Notes under the pieces: model-generated
Told to the model about the DNA's origin: nothing
Databases searched by the model: none
What the model saw: the letters and a program-made list of their open reading frames with translations, nothing else
Made by a program: the position numbers and the translations under genes
Part shown: positions 31,950 through 43,558 of the stretch, one piece after another
Layout: each line of letters begins with the position of its first letter
How positions within the stretch are numbered: the stretch's first letter is position 1
DNA from: Gentiana macrophylla
Lineage: Eukaryota > Streptophyta > Magnoliopsida > Gentianales > Gentianaceae
DNA: 64,000 nt
Reading direction: 5' to 3'
NCBI GenBank assembly: GCA_026214975.1
Contig: CM047808.1
Location: 64,754,583-64,818,582, forward strand

Positions 31950-33100
31950 TTTGCTAAACCATGACACTAGTCTATTTCCCATTAACTGACAAGTGTCGGA
32001 AGTGATTTTCTACCTATTTTGCATCCTACATAGTCAGAATCGGAATATGATATCAATTTTAATTATCCATCATTTGAATACCATATTCCAAACCCCAATG
32101 GTTTCCCTTAAGTACTTCCAAATTTATTTGATTGTTGCAAGATAAATTTCGTTAGGTCTTGACTGAAATCTAGCACAAACTCCTACTGCAATTGATATAT
32201 CTAGTCTACTTGCAATTAAGTAGAGTAAACTTCCAATCATCCTTCTGTAGAGTGTCTGATCCACATTTTTGCCTGCTTTATCTTCGTCTAGTCTTATTCC
32301 AGTTCCCAAAGGTGTACCGATTCCGGAATTGTTTTCCATAGAAAATTTATTTAACAATTCTCCGGTGTACTTGGTTTGATGTATGAAAATTCCATCTTTC
32401 ATCTGTTTGACTTGTAAACTAAGAAATTAATTCAATTCTCCCATCATATTGATCAGAAATTTGCCCTTCATTAGAAAGGCAAATTTGCACACATCACTTC
32501 ATTTTCTGATCCAAAGATTATGTTATCAACATATATATTGCACAAGTAGAGTCTTGTCTCCATCTTTGATTCAAAAGAGAGCCTTGTCAATGGTTCTTTT
32601 GCTAAAACCATTGTTCACTAGAAACATAGACAAAGTCCCATACCATGCTTTGGGTGCTTGATTTAGTCCATACAAGGCTTTCTTTAATCTGAAAACCTTG
32701 TCGTCTTGACACTAAACTTTGAATCCTGGTGGTTGTTGTACATATACTTCTTCCTTCAGTAGTCCATTTAGAAAAGCACTTTTAACATCCATTTGGTAAA
32801 CTTTGAAATTCTTGTAAGCTGCATAAGCAAGAAAGAGTCTAATTGCCACTTACCTTGCTACAGGTGCATAAGTATCATCAAAATCAATTTCTTCTGCTTG
32901 TGAGGAACCTTTGGCAACTAGTCTTGCTTTATGTCTAACAATGATGCCTGATTCATCCAATTTGTTTCTGTATACCCACATGGTTCTAATGATGTTTGCA
33001 TGATTTGGTTTGTCAAATAACTCCGAAACTTGATTTCTTTCAAACTCACTAAGTCTTCTTGCATAGAATTTATCCAATCTTGATCCTTAATCGCTTCTTC
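31950..33100 (-). pseudogene. Copia reverse transcriptase (element D)
   Basis: Fragments in several frames: [49 protein letters not shown] (about 33077-32850), the [24 protein letters not shown] region near 32760, and [20 protein letters not shown] with SLLYLIASRLDISIAVGVCA (32402-32124). The region of the YVDD motif, near 32530, is frame-broken. Order and wording follow B closely. Confidence 0.8.
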
Positions 33101-33561
33101 AATGACTTTTGGTTGTAGCTGAGATAAGAAACAAGTTAACATTGCTTCTAGTTGACTTCTTCTTTGTACTCCTTGCTGAATATCTCCAATTACTTGTTTA
33201 ACATGATGATCGTTCATCCATCTCAGTTCATCATGTTGAGTTGCTTGATTTTCTTGAACTATTTCTGCTTGATTTTTTGGAACTTGATTAGTTAGAATTT
33301 CAAATTCTGCTTCAGTTGGTTGAACATTGATCGGTTCAACTGCAGGTTGATTTAAAGGATCTGTGTTGATATCAAATGGTCCAACTTCTAATGAGCTTTC
33401 ATTCAGTCCTAGTTGACCAATATTTTTTCTCAATTTCCACAAAAACTTGGGTAGTTTTCTTTGGTTGAGAAACTCATTCTGGAACATCTTCAATAGTTTC
33501 CCCCATTAACTTGGGTTAATAAAAAACAACATGAATTGACCTTTCATGTTTGAGTGTCCTC
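33101..33561 (-). pseudogene. Integrase to RT linker (element D)
   Basis: The linker, rich in Asn, Gln, Pro and Thr, contains RSQLEAMLTCFLSQLQPKVI and EEAIKDQDWINSMQED, matching [11 protein letters not shown] and [16 protein letters not shown] in B. Immediately upstream is LKHERSIHVVF, the counterpart of LKHEETIHVVF. It therefore shows that the deletion of protease and integrase ended just before this point. Confidence 0.7.
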
Positions 33562-35180
33562 TTAGGTGTTGCTTCGAGGTATAACAGACCTACCTTTGGA
33601 TCTGACTTTGTTAGGTGTTGCTGACTTCTTAGTAAACTGACGTTCCATGTTTGATACATTCTCAGTTTGTCTAACTAGTCCAGTGAAATTCTCAGTTTGA
33701 GGTCTTTGCTCATTCACAAATCTGATGCCATTTCCGACATTAGATTCTGTAGCATTGCTAGTACTTTCATTAGATGTTTGTTGTGTATCAAATCCCAGAA
33801 CAGTCCTATCACCATAGGGCATGCCTAATGTGAATCCAGTTACAAAACTTGATTATGCTACTAACTCAACTATTACTACTGATGCTGTAGTCTTCTGTTG
33901 AGTCTTAGCAAAATCAGTTTCCTTGTTTCTGAAAATGTTCAATTCAGCATTTAACCTTTGGATTTCCAAAATTAGAGATTCTTTTTCAGCTTCATATCCT
34001 GAGTGTATTATAGTCCGCTATTTCATTAAGATATCCTACGATTCTTCCATTTTAGAATTCCTAGGATCTGAACTAGCTGTAGAAGAACAAGCACTGTGTG
34101 CAGCGGTATATTTAGAGTTAGATTGAAATACCTCAATGGTGTCTTCCATTTGAGCCATAAGTGTTGTGTTCTCAAATTCACCAATAGATAAAGCTTTCTC
34201 GCCATCACATCATCGCCATCTCCAGGCACCATTGCTTTTCTTGCTGGCCTCTTCCGCTGATATCTATTTTTTAGTAAGTCTAGGCAGTGAACTTTCAAAT
34301 GTCCAGGCTTTTTACAGTTGAATCATAAATACACATCATCAGCTTTCTTTTCTGGGACCTTTTTTGTATACTTTTTGGTGTAAGATTGACCAATCTTCAT
34401 CTTTCTGATTCTTTTCATCATGAGAGCCATCTGCTGCTCCATCTTATCCATTTCATCAATGTTGTTGGATGGTTCTTCTCGAAGTTCAATAGAAAGTGCT
34501 GTAGTTTTAGGAACTTATTTTGCTGAAGTTTCAGCAAACTCTTCACTGAACTCATAATCTTTCAAGTCTAAGAATATCTTGAAAGAGTCTTCAGTTTTTA
34601 GATTTCTGGACTCTTCCATGGCTGTGACTTTCATCTTCCAGCATGAAGGTAAGGCTTTCAAAACTTTGGCATTGATTTCCTTTATTGTGTATATAATGTT
34701 TAGTAGACCCAACTAATCATGAATGGCATTGAATCTTTCTACCATTTGTTCAATTGTCTCACTAGCCTACATCTTGAACTCTTGAAATTTATGTTTTGCA
34801 ACAGTCACCTTATTTTCCTTGATAGAGTCGGAGCCTTCACAAATGAGTTGAAGCTTCTCTCACAACTCTTTAGCAGTTGTGCAATCTTTGACCTTCAGGT
34901 ACATGTTTCTATCCAGCATCCTATAGATGGTATCAACTGAAATGTTGTTTAGATTGGCCTGCTTTCTATCCTCAGCATTCTATAGTTCTGTGGGTTTTTT
35001 AACTCTGACTTGTTCACCTCCTTCAAGTGTTTGCATGTGCATAATTTGAAGTTTTCCATCAGTTAGCACATCCATCATCTCGTCAGGAGTTGCTGCTAAG
35101 TAAGCCTGCAAACGTCATTTGCATTCATCCAATCTGTCCATGTTGCACGTTAGCAATCTAGAATACTGATTTTTGTCCAT
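33562..35180 (-). pseudogene. Copia Gag (element D)
   Basis: The minus-strand ATG at 35180 gives MDKNQYSRLL, matching MDNTQYSRTM of B. LQAYLAATPDEMMDVLTDGK and the UBN2-type capsid region follow in broken frames (34940-34515: VLKALPSCWKMKVTAMEESR, FKIFLDLKDYEFSEEFAE). The knuckle region near 34310 is damaged (expected Cys at the TTACAGTTGAATCATAAAT string). The C-terminal part contains MPYGDRTVLGFDTQQTSNES, matching the GKPYGDRTGLGFGTQQSKKS part of B. Confidence 0.78.
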
Positions 35181-35280
35181 GATTCAAGTTCTCAAAAATT
35201 GAATTCAGGAAAATTTCTGTAGTCTTCCAAAAAGAACAACAAGAGAATCTACTCAGAATATATCTCTGTAAAAAAGCACA

Positions 35281-35292
35281 GCTTCGATACCA
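35281..35292 (-). other. Primer-binding site of element D (altered)
   Basis: On the minus strand TGGTATCGAAGC stands where TGGTATCAGAGC is expected, two bases from the LTR. The CAG of the primer match has become CGA, the same exchange seen between LTR pairs elsewhere. Confidence 0.8.
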
Positions 35293-35294
35293 AG

Positions 35295-36952
35295 TGTTTG
35301 TCCCTTGTAAAGGCCTTGGACAAATTTAAAGGCGGGGTGAATAAACTTGTCCATTAAAACTTTTTCTTTCAAGTAAACTGGAACTTAAAAGATTACGGAG
35401 TTGAGATAACTGAGATAAAAACGGTCTACTAACTTTTTCATAATCTAATTAAAATGTAGCGGAATTAATTAAGTGGCCTTAAGTTATGTTGTTCTTGTTG
35501 AAAGTATGCTGAACTATGTTTTGGTGAAACGGTAAACTAAAATAAAAATAAGTAAACTGCCTAAAGCAAGTTTGCGTAAAGTAAGTGCAGAAATAAAAAT
35601 TGTAGATTTTATTGTGGTTGTAGGTGGAATAATCATGTCAATCCACTCTTCCCGTGTGATGTAAAAGGAAAATTTCCACTAGTCTTCTTGAGGTTACAAC
35701 GGTTACAAAAAGACCTAGTTGATATTCCTTGACTAATCGCTAGCTTCACAATCTAAACACTTGAACAACATGTAGAATTGCTGCTCTCCAAATGTTTCAC
35801 TGGACCTTGAAGGGTCGAAATGCCTCTTCACTAGCTCCATCACGAACACAGTCTTCATGAGTGCAATCAAATGTCTTTGACACCATAGACCGGATGTTTC
35901 ACAGTCCAAACATTTGATGAAATCATTGTTGGGTTGAAAAAAGTAAGTGATTCAGACTTAGAATCTTCAAGTGTTGGTTCGAGATCAGACTTGTATGCTT
36001 GAACACTTAGAAGATTTTTCATGATGTAACTTTGTAAGCCCAAATGATAGCACACATGAATACATGATCTTAGCAATAACTTGTATGCAAAAGATGGTAG
36101 CTCGTGTAACTTGTATATTGCGCTTTCGATCCTTGTTGCTAAGTCCTCTATTTATAAGGTGAAATCCAACGGTCATATTTTTGAATTCCTTAACGTTCAA
36201 ATTGGATTCTTTGCTATCATCATCGCCGGATATGTCGGTGTCCTTTTGACATGTCGATCACAACCAATCAGATAGCTTGATCTTCAACGTTTTGATTTTC
36301 TTAATAAAACTAATTAGCTGTCTTTGTTGAAACTGAGTTTTTTGAGTTTCAGTTTCCAATTGTTTAAGATTATTAACTCAGTTTCTACTATACTTTGAAA
36401 CTGAGTACTCCTACTTCATCTAATCTTTAGTTTTGTGAGATCAGAGTACACCATATTAATTAAATTAACTAAGTTTACAATGTCCTTATGTAACTTAGAC
36501 CTTCAATACAAGATCTATAAAGTCAGTTCAGGCCATCACAAAATTACCTAAAATCTAACCTTATTGTCCTGGCGTAGTCTTCATAAATTTATTTTGAACC
36601 CTCAGTTCTTCAGTCATCAAAACTTATCCTGATCCCTCAGTCTTCATAACTGAGTTTGTCCCTTCAGCCTTGAGTCTTCAGTCTTGTAAATGACCGACTG
36701 AGTTTGTTTCCTCAGCGAATCATTTTTATATATGAGTTTCAGTCCTTGACTCTACTAAGACCTATCTATTACAATGCTTGTCTGATATAACCTATAAAAT
36801 AATCAGACTCTAATAAATCCTATATATTCCATTCTAGATTACTTTTAGCTTTACACTATAACAGCTAGTTCTAGCACTTCATCAATGGGGTTAAAACAAA
36901 TAATCAAACAATAATAGATGAATCATCATCAAAACTCAATTTTATTCTAACA
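35295..36952 (-). repeat. 5' LTR of element D
   Basis: A 1,658-bp LTR starting, on the minus strand, TGTTAGAATAAAATTG and ending GGGACAAACA before the primer site. It is homologous to the B and C LTRs, including the TATAAATAGAGGAC TATA box (about 36145-36158) and the CACTATAACAGCTAG block near 36853. The partner LTR was lost. Short ORFs here are incidental. Confidence 0.82.
36145..36157 (-). promoter_or_regulatory. TATA box in LTR of element D
   Basis: On the minus strand CTTATAAATAGAG is followed by GACTTAG. It is the same TATA element as in B and C. Confidence 0.55.
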
Positions 36953-38390
36953 TTAGATCTGGCCATCCTAGTTGTCGTATTTCGTAAATTAACATGAAGG
37001 TTTTGCAAGGTGAAGTGTTAGTTAGGACACAGTCTGGATCAATCTTTAATAATATGCTAGTCAGTGTCGATAGCTTCCTAAGGAGGTTCTCGGTCCTAAA
37101 CTGGAACTTTCTAGAACCTAAGCTGCACATAGATGTTTACTGTCCGTCCTATGGAAGTGAATAATGCTAGGAGATTGCATCAGGGAAATACATGGAGAGT
37201 AAACATAATGATTGATAAAACCAAGTTAGGAGATCGTTTCGGAGGAGGAACACCAATTTTACTGATCTGACAGCCCTACCAAGATTCCTTGGTGGTTTGA
37301 TGATGTAACATAAAGATATTTTTCACCCGCCCACACGTATTCATGGTGTATGCCCGAGTTCCAACAAAAGGAAGTTTTAAATAGTATTTCTCTTGTCATT
37401 TTGAGATAAAAAGGAAACATAAAAATAGCCAACTCTCTCTATAAGAATGATTTAGTAAGGGAAGTAGCTCTATCAAGCTGGAGTCTTTCTTCAAGGGCTC
37501 ATGGTGTCCTGATCCAGACCTAGTTTTTCTTTAGGTAATTGTATGAAGATGAAATCAACATTAAAAGCTTAGGATGAAGATTCATGGGGAACGTAAAAAC
37601 TTTGGTGTTGTTTCTCTTGGAGCCAACCTAGAGCTTTTACAATTTCCACATCTATAGGTTGTAATGTTTTTGGTAATCTCTTGTTTTCACTATTAGTCCA
37701 ACTTTATTTTTGTAAGATTTTCTTAATGTGACATTTGAGGTTTATTATTTTGATTGCTAAACATCACATATCAAGAAAATATTTTACTCATAGCATTTCA
37801 TCATTATATTGGATTGAGAATGATAACTCTTGTGTAGTAAAATTGTCTTACATGAGCATTGTTGCTTGGTCATGTTAAATTGATCACTTAATATGAGCAC
37901 ACATGGGTTGAGACTGACTGGTGATTCTCGTGTTGGAAATGAGGTAATACAACGAATAGTTAAAATCGAATAGGTAACACGGTGTCGGTCTGCTAAGTGG
38001 GGTTTATAGATTTATCTGTGCAACCGTACATCTTAATCATGTTTATTCACTTGTTGGATTAAAATCAAACTGGTGACATATGTCAGGCTGCTAAGTAGGC
38101 TTGTGAATAAAACATTGTAGTGGTGGAGTACATGTTTTAAGGGCTCGACTTCTAGCTTAGTGGTTCGTGCCATTAACTTACACAAGATGTAACCATTCAT
38201 GGTTATTATTCTCATGACATCCATAAATATACTTACTTGAATAATCCTTTATCATGATGTAGTTAGGGTTGATTATGTTTAGAAGATTAGTTTAATCATT
38301 TCTTGTCTTTGTTGACTTGAAGCAGAAGAATGTAGATAACTAATATGTTACCATTGTCCTTGTGGATATGACCTTGCTTACATTTGATAG
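36953..38390 (+). repeat. LTR-like sequence related to the insertion in C
   Basis: No gene is seen. About 37010-37260 resembles 27970-28300 of the LTR-like insertion in C (GTGTTAGTTAGGACACAGTCT, CAGTGTCGATAGCT, AGATCGTTTCGGAGGAGGA). Near 38351 GTCCTTGTGGATATGACCTTGC corresponds to GTCTCCGTGGGATCGAACTTG. The middle (about 37270-38230) is extra sequence with no homology that I can see. Element D inserted into this unit at its left edge. The unit itself seems to sit in copia fragment H. Confidence 0.45.
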
Positions 38391-39410
38391 GCTGCAATGA
38401 AACCGGTACTCAGACAGGGAATTTCATAACTAGAAAAGTTCTATCATGAAGCAATCACCATTGCTTGCTTTACACAAAACATGTCTATTATCAACCAGAA
38501 GTATGACAAGATTCTATATGAAATCTGTAATAAAATACGACCTAATATATCTAACTTTCACTTATTTGGAGGAAAATTATTCATCGATAACAATGGCAAA
38601 GATCAGCTGAAAACCCTTGATGAAAAAGTTGATGAAGAGATAATCATGGGATATGGAGAAACAAGCTAATATTTTAGGATTCTAAACAAGACAACCTTGG
38701 TCATTGAAGAATCAGTCCATGTTGTGTTTGATGAACCCAACTTCAGCAGAGAAAATGTTGAAGAAGTTAAAAAGTAATAATAGAAACAGAGAAGCTAAAA
38801 ATTTTAGATTCAATCTATACTAAAGATGAATCAGTTGATCATGGATGAATCATATGAGACAACCATGCAACCAGTAGAGAAACTAGATTTTAGTTGACTC
38901 AAAATCACCCATCCGAGCAAGTGATAGGTGATATACAAGCATGTGTGAATTGTTTCCTATCGTAATTGGAACCAAAGACAATAGATGAAGCCAGTGAGAA
39001 TGTTGATTGGATTGTTGCAATGAAAAAAGAACTCAATGAGTAAAGGAATCAATTTTTGGAATTAACGGATAAACATAATCATGCAAACATTATTGGCACT
39101 AATTGGGTGTTCAGACACAAGATGGATGAACAAGGTCTCATAGTCGGTAGCAAAGCAAGAGTAATGAAAATAGGAAACTCTTATACAGAAGGAATATACT
39201 TTGATGAGATTTATGCATATGTTTCCAGATTGAAAGCTATCAGATTGTTTTTAACATATGCTGCTCACAATACGGGTGGGAAAAGTGCATTCTTCTCTTA
39301 TTATATCACGGCATGGAAAACTTATGTGCCCTACAAATCATGTATGTTTCTTATTTGCATGTCATCAAGATATACTTATGTAAATTCATCCAAATTGGGG
39401 ATGCATGTTT
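38391..39410 (+). pseudogene. Ty1/copia pol fragment H (integrase end to RT start)
   Basis: Plus-strand degenerate copia coding sequence. It reads EAITIACFTQNMSIINQKYD, NKIRPNISNFHLFGGKLF and EKVDEEIIMGYGETS (the end of integrase), then NKTTLVIEESVHVVFDEPNF, and then the RT start ELTDKHNHANIIGTNWVFRH, KMDEQGLIVGSKARV and LKAIRLFLTYAAHNT. It is the same type as B but diverged, and it stops before the catalytic motifs. No LTR or other end is found nearby. Bases 39300-39640 hold nothing recognisable. Confidence 0.75.
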
Positions 39411-39648
39411 AAAAAAAAGGTTGGTTATGTCACAACATAAATAATTCCGTAATTAGTATTAAAAAAATGTGAACAAATAATGGTGTTCTGTATTTTGTAA
39501 GGAATACTTAAACCATATAAGATTCACACATAGTAATTTACACATTTTAACCAAATTATGATGATAAATTATCTTCTTGATATTATAAATATTAGAGATG
39601 AAGTAGCATCATACAAATATTATTGCATTCATCTCTATGATTATAAAT

Positions 39649-39652
39649 ATAC

Positions 39653-39715
<63 letters not shown>

Positions 39716-39722
39716 TATGTAT
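39649..39722. repeat. (TA)n microsatellite
   Basis: An almost pure TA run of about 70 bases with a few C interruptions (ATACATATAT). It lies about 100 bases beyond the stop codon of the P450 remnant. Translations through it are low-complexity artefacts. Confidence 0.95.
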
Positions 39723-39818
39723 TATGTGTGTGTGTGATTTTTAATGTGAAAGTACAACCTTCGGTGGTAAGCATGAGAAACGGGCAACTTCGTTTTTCTT
39801 ACCAGTTCATTTTTACCT

Positions 39819-40451
39819 TCAATGCTTCACTTTTAGACATGAAGTATGATAAGGAATTGGAATTAGCTGAAGATTATTTTTCCTTCGGACTGTCATACCA
39901 AATTTTTCTGTCATGTCGAATTCTTTTGGCAACATTTCACCCGGAAGTTTCCAATCAAAATGGAAAAGTAATTGGGCAAGTGACAGATGAATGTTAGGAA
40001 TAGCAAATGAGATACCAGGACAAATCCTTCTCCCACCACCAAAAGGAATATATTGGAAATGATTCTCCATGTATTCTATATTTGATTCAAGAAATTGATC
40101 CGGATAAAACTTATCAGCATCAATCCAAGTTTTAGGATCTCTTCCCATTGCCCAAGCATTGATAAAAAATGTTGTCTTTGTAGGAACTTCATATCCATTG
40201 AGTTCACATTGCTCACTACTTTCTCTAGGTAGCAAAAGCACAACAGGAGGTTGTAACTGTAATGTTTCCTTGACAACTGCTTGCAAGTACCTTAAGTCAT
40301 CAAGCATTGATTCATCGACATTGCCTCTTCCATAATAGACTTTTCTCACTTCATCTTGTGCCCTTTTCATGATTGTCGGATTTTTTATTAGTTCAGAAAT
40401 TGCCCACTCTATAGTTGTGGATGACGTCTCCCCTCCTGCACCGAACATATC
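39819..40451 (-). pseudogene. Cytochrome P450, CYP71 clan, exon 2 only
   Basis: A 210-codon open exon on the minus strand begins after an acceptor TTTTTACAG, exactly where the conserved CYP71 intron ends (before DMFGAG). It shows the I-helix oxygen-binding motif GAGGETSSTT, the haem loop PFGGGRRICPG with its Cys, and the C-terminal LIPIPY. Two essential arginines are changed: the K-helix reads KETLQL instead of E-x-x-R, and the PERF motif reads PDQF. These residues form the E-R-R triad that locks the core fold. Exon 1 is not found in the 1.5 kb upstream. It is best read as a truncated, inactive CYP71D-like gene. The family members are ER-bound monooxygenases of specialised metabolism. Confidence 0.85.
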
Positions 40452-41986
40452 CTGTAAAAACAAATGGAGAGAAACCGGCTATAAGAAATTTAAAATAAGA
40501 ATAAAATTAAAAGATTCTATCTGCACAGGTAGAGGTGGTGTTGGTGTTGGTCCATCCTCTCTATAATGCCTTAAAGCATTAAATGGAAATAGTGTAATTT
40601 GTCTATGTATATGTAAAGAATGTTGATCATTTTATTATAATTTAATAATGTTTATTTTTTACATTTCCCTCTCTAGGTCGTATATAGGTCATATAAAGAA
40701 ACGGTGTACTAGTTTTTGTCAGGTTAAAATAAACTATTTTCACGTATGCCTAATTCTATGGATATAATATGTAATTTTCAACTTAAGCTTCATATACCAT
40801 ATGAGGAAAAGTTGTACGTCCACGACTTAAAACAACATATTCGGGTTCAACATTATCTTATCTGAATTAATGCATACAATCACAATCCTCTATATGATGA
40901 CATTTGTTTATTGAGTTTGGTGGTGATTGACCACGTAAAATTTGCCGTTAATTATAAAATCAGGTGTGTTGGACATTTGAGGCCTGACGATGCTGTAAAT
41001 CGTCTGTTGATAAATTCGGGCCGTATTTTCCCCAGTGACAATGAATTCAAGACTATGCCCTAAGAAAGAAGAAGATTTTGTGTTTATGTTTAGACTGAGC
41101 CTGAGATTATGAATGTCAAGTTGCCTACGTATCCTGTGTATTTAGCAGGAATCAATTCTATTCATAGTTCTTGGGATCGATTGTTTATATAGAGAACCTT
41201 TTTTCCATGCCATGCCTATGTCGTGTCCATTATGGACTATATTTCATATCCCTCAAGGATTGGATTTGTATGTGTTAGTCCACTTGACTTTATGAGTTAA
41301 TCAAGTGTGTTTGAATAATAGATTCAAAGTCTTTATGATAGCGGATTGGGGATTTGCGTCGTCGGGGATTGCTCCGGCCGACTTGCGTCGAGCCCCCGTG
41401 GCCGTTATGGCCGGAACTGCCCTGACCTAACTCCGTTGCGTCCTGACCGACCTGTGGTGGACTCGGAAGTGGGTCAAGCCTATCTCCCACAAGGGGTTTA
41501 GATCCTCCCTGAGGCTAAAAAGGGGGCTCATGGCCCATAAAGTTCATATTTTCTCTGTCTTTATTTATTGTTTTATAGATGTGAGGGTCACACGTGGTGG
41601 GGTGTTGTCCGACCTCCATCATAAGCCTTCCAGTACGGAGCCTTTCTGATCAGCTGAGATCTTCTTAGAGGTGCAACTTGGTCACCATCAAATAGATTGG
41701 TAAAAATTCTGTTAACATGCGTTTGCCAGGTTATAGAGTTACCATTATGACTCTGTTATGACTACCCCAGGAATCGAAGTGTTTTTACCCACCTCACATG
41801 AAGTGGGGCGGTTTATTGAGAATGTGTTTGAGGGTTATAACCCCTGTGGTATCAATTGTCCATTCACCTACTTCAATCCGCTTTAAATGAGAAGATCGAA
41901 GCTGATTGCTGACTTTCTTCTCTCAATTCTTACCTTTACAAGTAACCTCTCATCTCTTATTCTTCGTATTTTTCTTACTCAGTTCA
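40452..41986 (+). other. Non-coding region between the P450 exon and the gag-like gene
   Basis: No P450 exon 1 and no other gene is visible. Near 41125 the string TTGCCTACGTATCCTG followed by GGAATCAA resembles a motif common in LTRs and leaders of plant gag-bearing gypsy elements. It probably marks the 5' LTR or leader of the following gag-like unit. A GC-rich patch lies at 41340-41460. A CTTTCTTCTCTCAATTCTT pyrimidine run precedes the ATG at 41987. Confidence 0.4.
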
Positions 41987-42867
41987 TGTCTGTTTCAAGT
42001 ACTGAGTATTAGCCCCTGCGTAGGCTTTTCGAGTTAGATCCAGAATTCGAAAATAAGGTACATAGCGTAGTTTTTGAGGTCATCCCCTGGTTTCCTCATG
42101 TTCCTGAACCCCTTCCTTCCTCTTCTCGTCATTCCTTCGGGACTTATGATTTCCTTCTTGGCTTGAAGATACAAAAAACCACGAGGGATAACATAGGTTG
42201 TTATGGGGTGGACTTCAAACTTACGCAGAGCGAAATAGAGGCCATTTGCAATGCATATAGAATTGACCAAGGGGTTTATACCCCTACTAATCCTGTCGAT
42301 CCCCAGAAGTACTCTTACTTGCCACCGGCGGGTTCTGAGCCATTTACGAGGCCCAACTCTAGAGTGGGTTGAAGCTTCCTTGGTGTCCGGCCTACTTGGA
42401 CGTTCTAGGCTATTATAATATAGGCACTTTTTGCCTTGCCCCCCAAATGGGGTAAGAAGTATTATAGGGTTTTCCATCTTACGTAGGGGTGATCGGAGTC
42501 TCATTCTCTCAGAAACCTTTTAGGCTTTTTACCAAATTAAAAAGGTCCAAAATAGCTCCGGGTGGTACTATTTCCCTTGCCGAACTGGCGTTCCTCCGAT
42601 GGTCGTTGAAGGACCCCTTGGGATGGAAATATCAATTGTTCTTTGTTCGTATTGTGGATAGAGCCGGACTGAGCCTTTGGAATTTGGACCCTATGCCTAA
42701 AGACGTTTGTCCATTCTACATTGATATGGGTGTTATTCAGGGCATCGGTGCTTCCAAAATCTGTAAAAGGGTTAAAAAGTTTTCCTCCCAACTACTTGAC
42801 CTTGCTCGGTTGGTTGAAGCAGGGCCTGATCCTTATGCTACTCTGAACACCACTGATAGAGATGCAT

Positions 42868-42959
42868 GTAGGGGATTTTACTTGTATTTTTGATTTACTT
42901 TCCTTCCTTGTCGCTTTGCTCCTAACTGACTTATTTTTTGTTTTGTTACTTTTACTCAG
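42868..42959 (+). other. Probable intron 1 of the gag-like gene
   Basis: GATGCAT|GTAGGGG to TTTTACTCAG|AGCC: 92 bases, T-rich, full of stops, with the GT-AG ends and a pyrimidine tract. The coding blocks on both sides are otherwise in a consistent order. Confidence 0.5.
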
Positions 42960-43426
42960 AGCCTTGGCGAGCTTATTGGATATGGCCAGGACTGACGAGG
43001 CTAATGAGAATCAGCAGGATCAAAGGGAGTACACTGAGGGACTTTGAGTGTGGATCCCCCTCCTACCCGTACTCCGGGTTCAACTCTAGGCGTTGCTATA
43101 GTTCCAACATCGTTTGGTTTTCATGATGACAGGGTGCTGGAATCTCCCACTTATAGGGGGAGCATAATCCATGTCAGCTCTTCCCTAATAATATGATGTT
43201 GGAAGAAAATGAGGAAGAGGACGAGGATGAGGTTCCTCTCCAGAGAGGGAATAGCCAAACTGAGATCGGCGAGACCAGTGATAGGAGATCTAAGAAGGGA
43301 TCTAGACCTGCTATTACCCTAGGTCCCTCTACCCAAGATGAAAAGGATGCCGCACTTGAGCAGGGTGCAATTTAGGAGTTGTCCGATATGGAGCATGCTA
43401 AGACTGGATTTAAAGCCATGAAACAT

Positions 43427-43558
43427 GTAAGTATTTCATGTTTATATCTTGGCACTCTAAACTTTGGTTGAATTTCTTATATACAATCTGTACATGGCAC
43501 TCATGTTGGCTAAGACACATTTAAGACATTAGCCGCGTCCTCTACTAACACATTTCAG
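43427..43558 (+). other. Probable intron 2 of the gag-like gene
   Basis: AAACAT|GTAAGTATTT has an ideal donor and ACACATTTCAG|TCTGAG a good acceptor, 132 bases apart. It separates an acidic part from the coiled-coil part (SEKKMAKQNK). Confidence 0.55.

Larger units (their letters stand above)
30815..36952 (-). mobile_element. Ty1/copia element D, truncated, same branch as B and C
   Basis: A minus-strand relative of B. It retains its 5' LTR (35295-36952), primer site, gag, RT, RNase H and the first part of the long 3' ORF, which is cut at 30815 by the end of element C. Protease and integrase are missing through an internal deletion at about 33560-33600. The 3' LTR is gone. It is more degenerate than B, with many stops. 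The flank after its LTR is TTAGA (36953-36957). Confidence 0.85.

Noticed and set aside
39592..39774. Minus-strand frame with repeated Ile-Tyr
   Set aside because: Translation of the (TA)n microsatellite.
40369..40566. Plus-strand frame over the P450
   Set aside because: Antisense to the P450 exon; no match to a family.
40452..41986. Search for P450 exon 1 upstream of exon 2
   Set aside because: No membrane anchor, proline-rich hinge or other CYP71 exon 1 text found on the minus strand.
42034..42504. Minus-strand 156-codon frame
   Set aside because: Antisense to the gag-like gene, whose plus-strand blocks match a known protein pattern.
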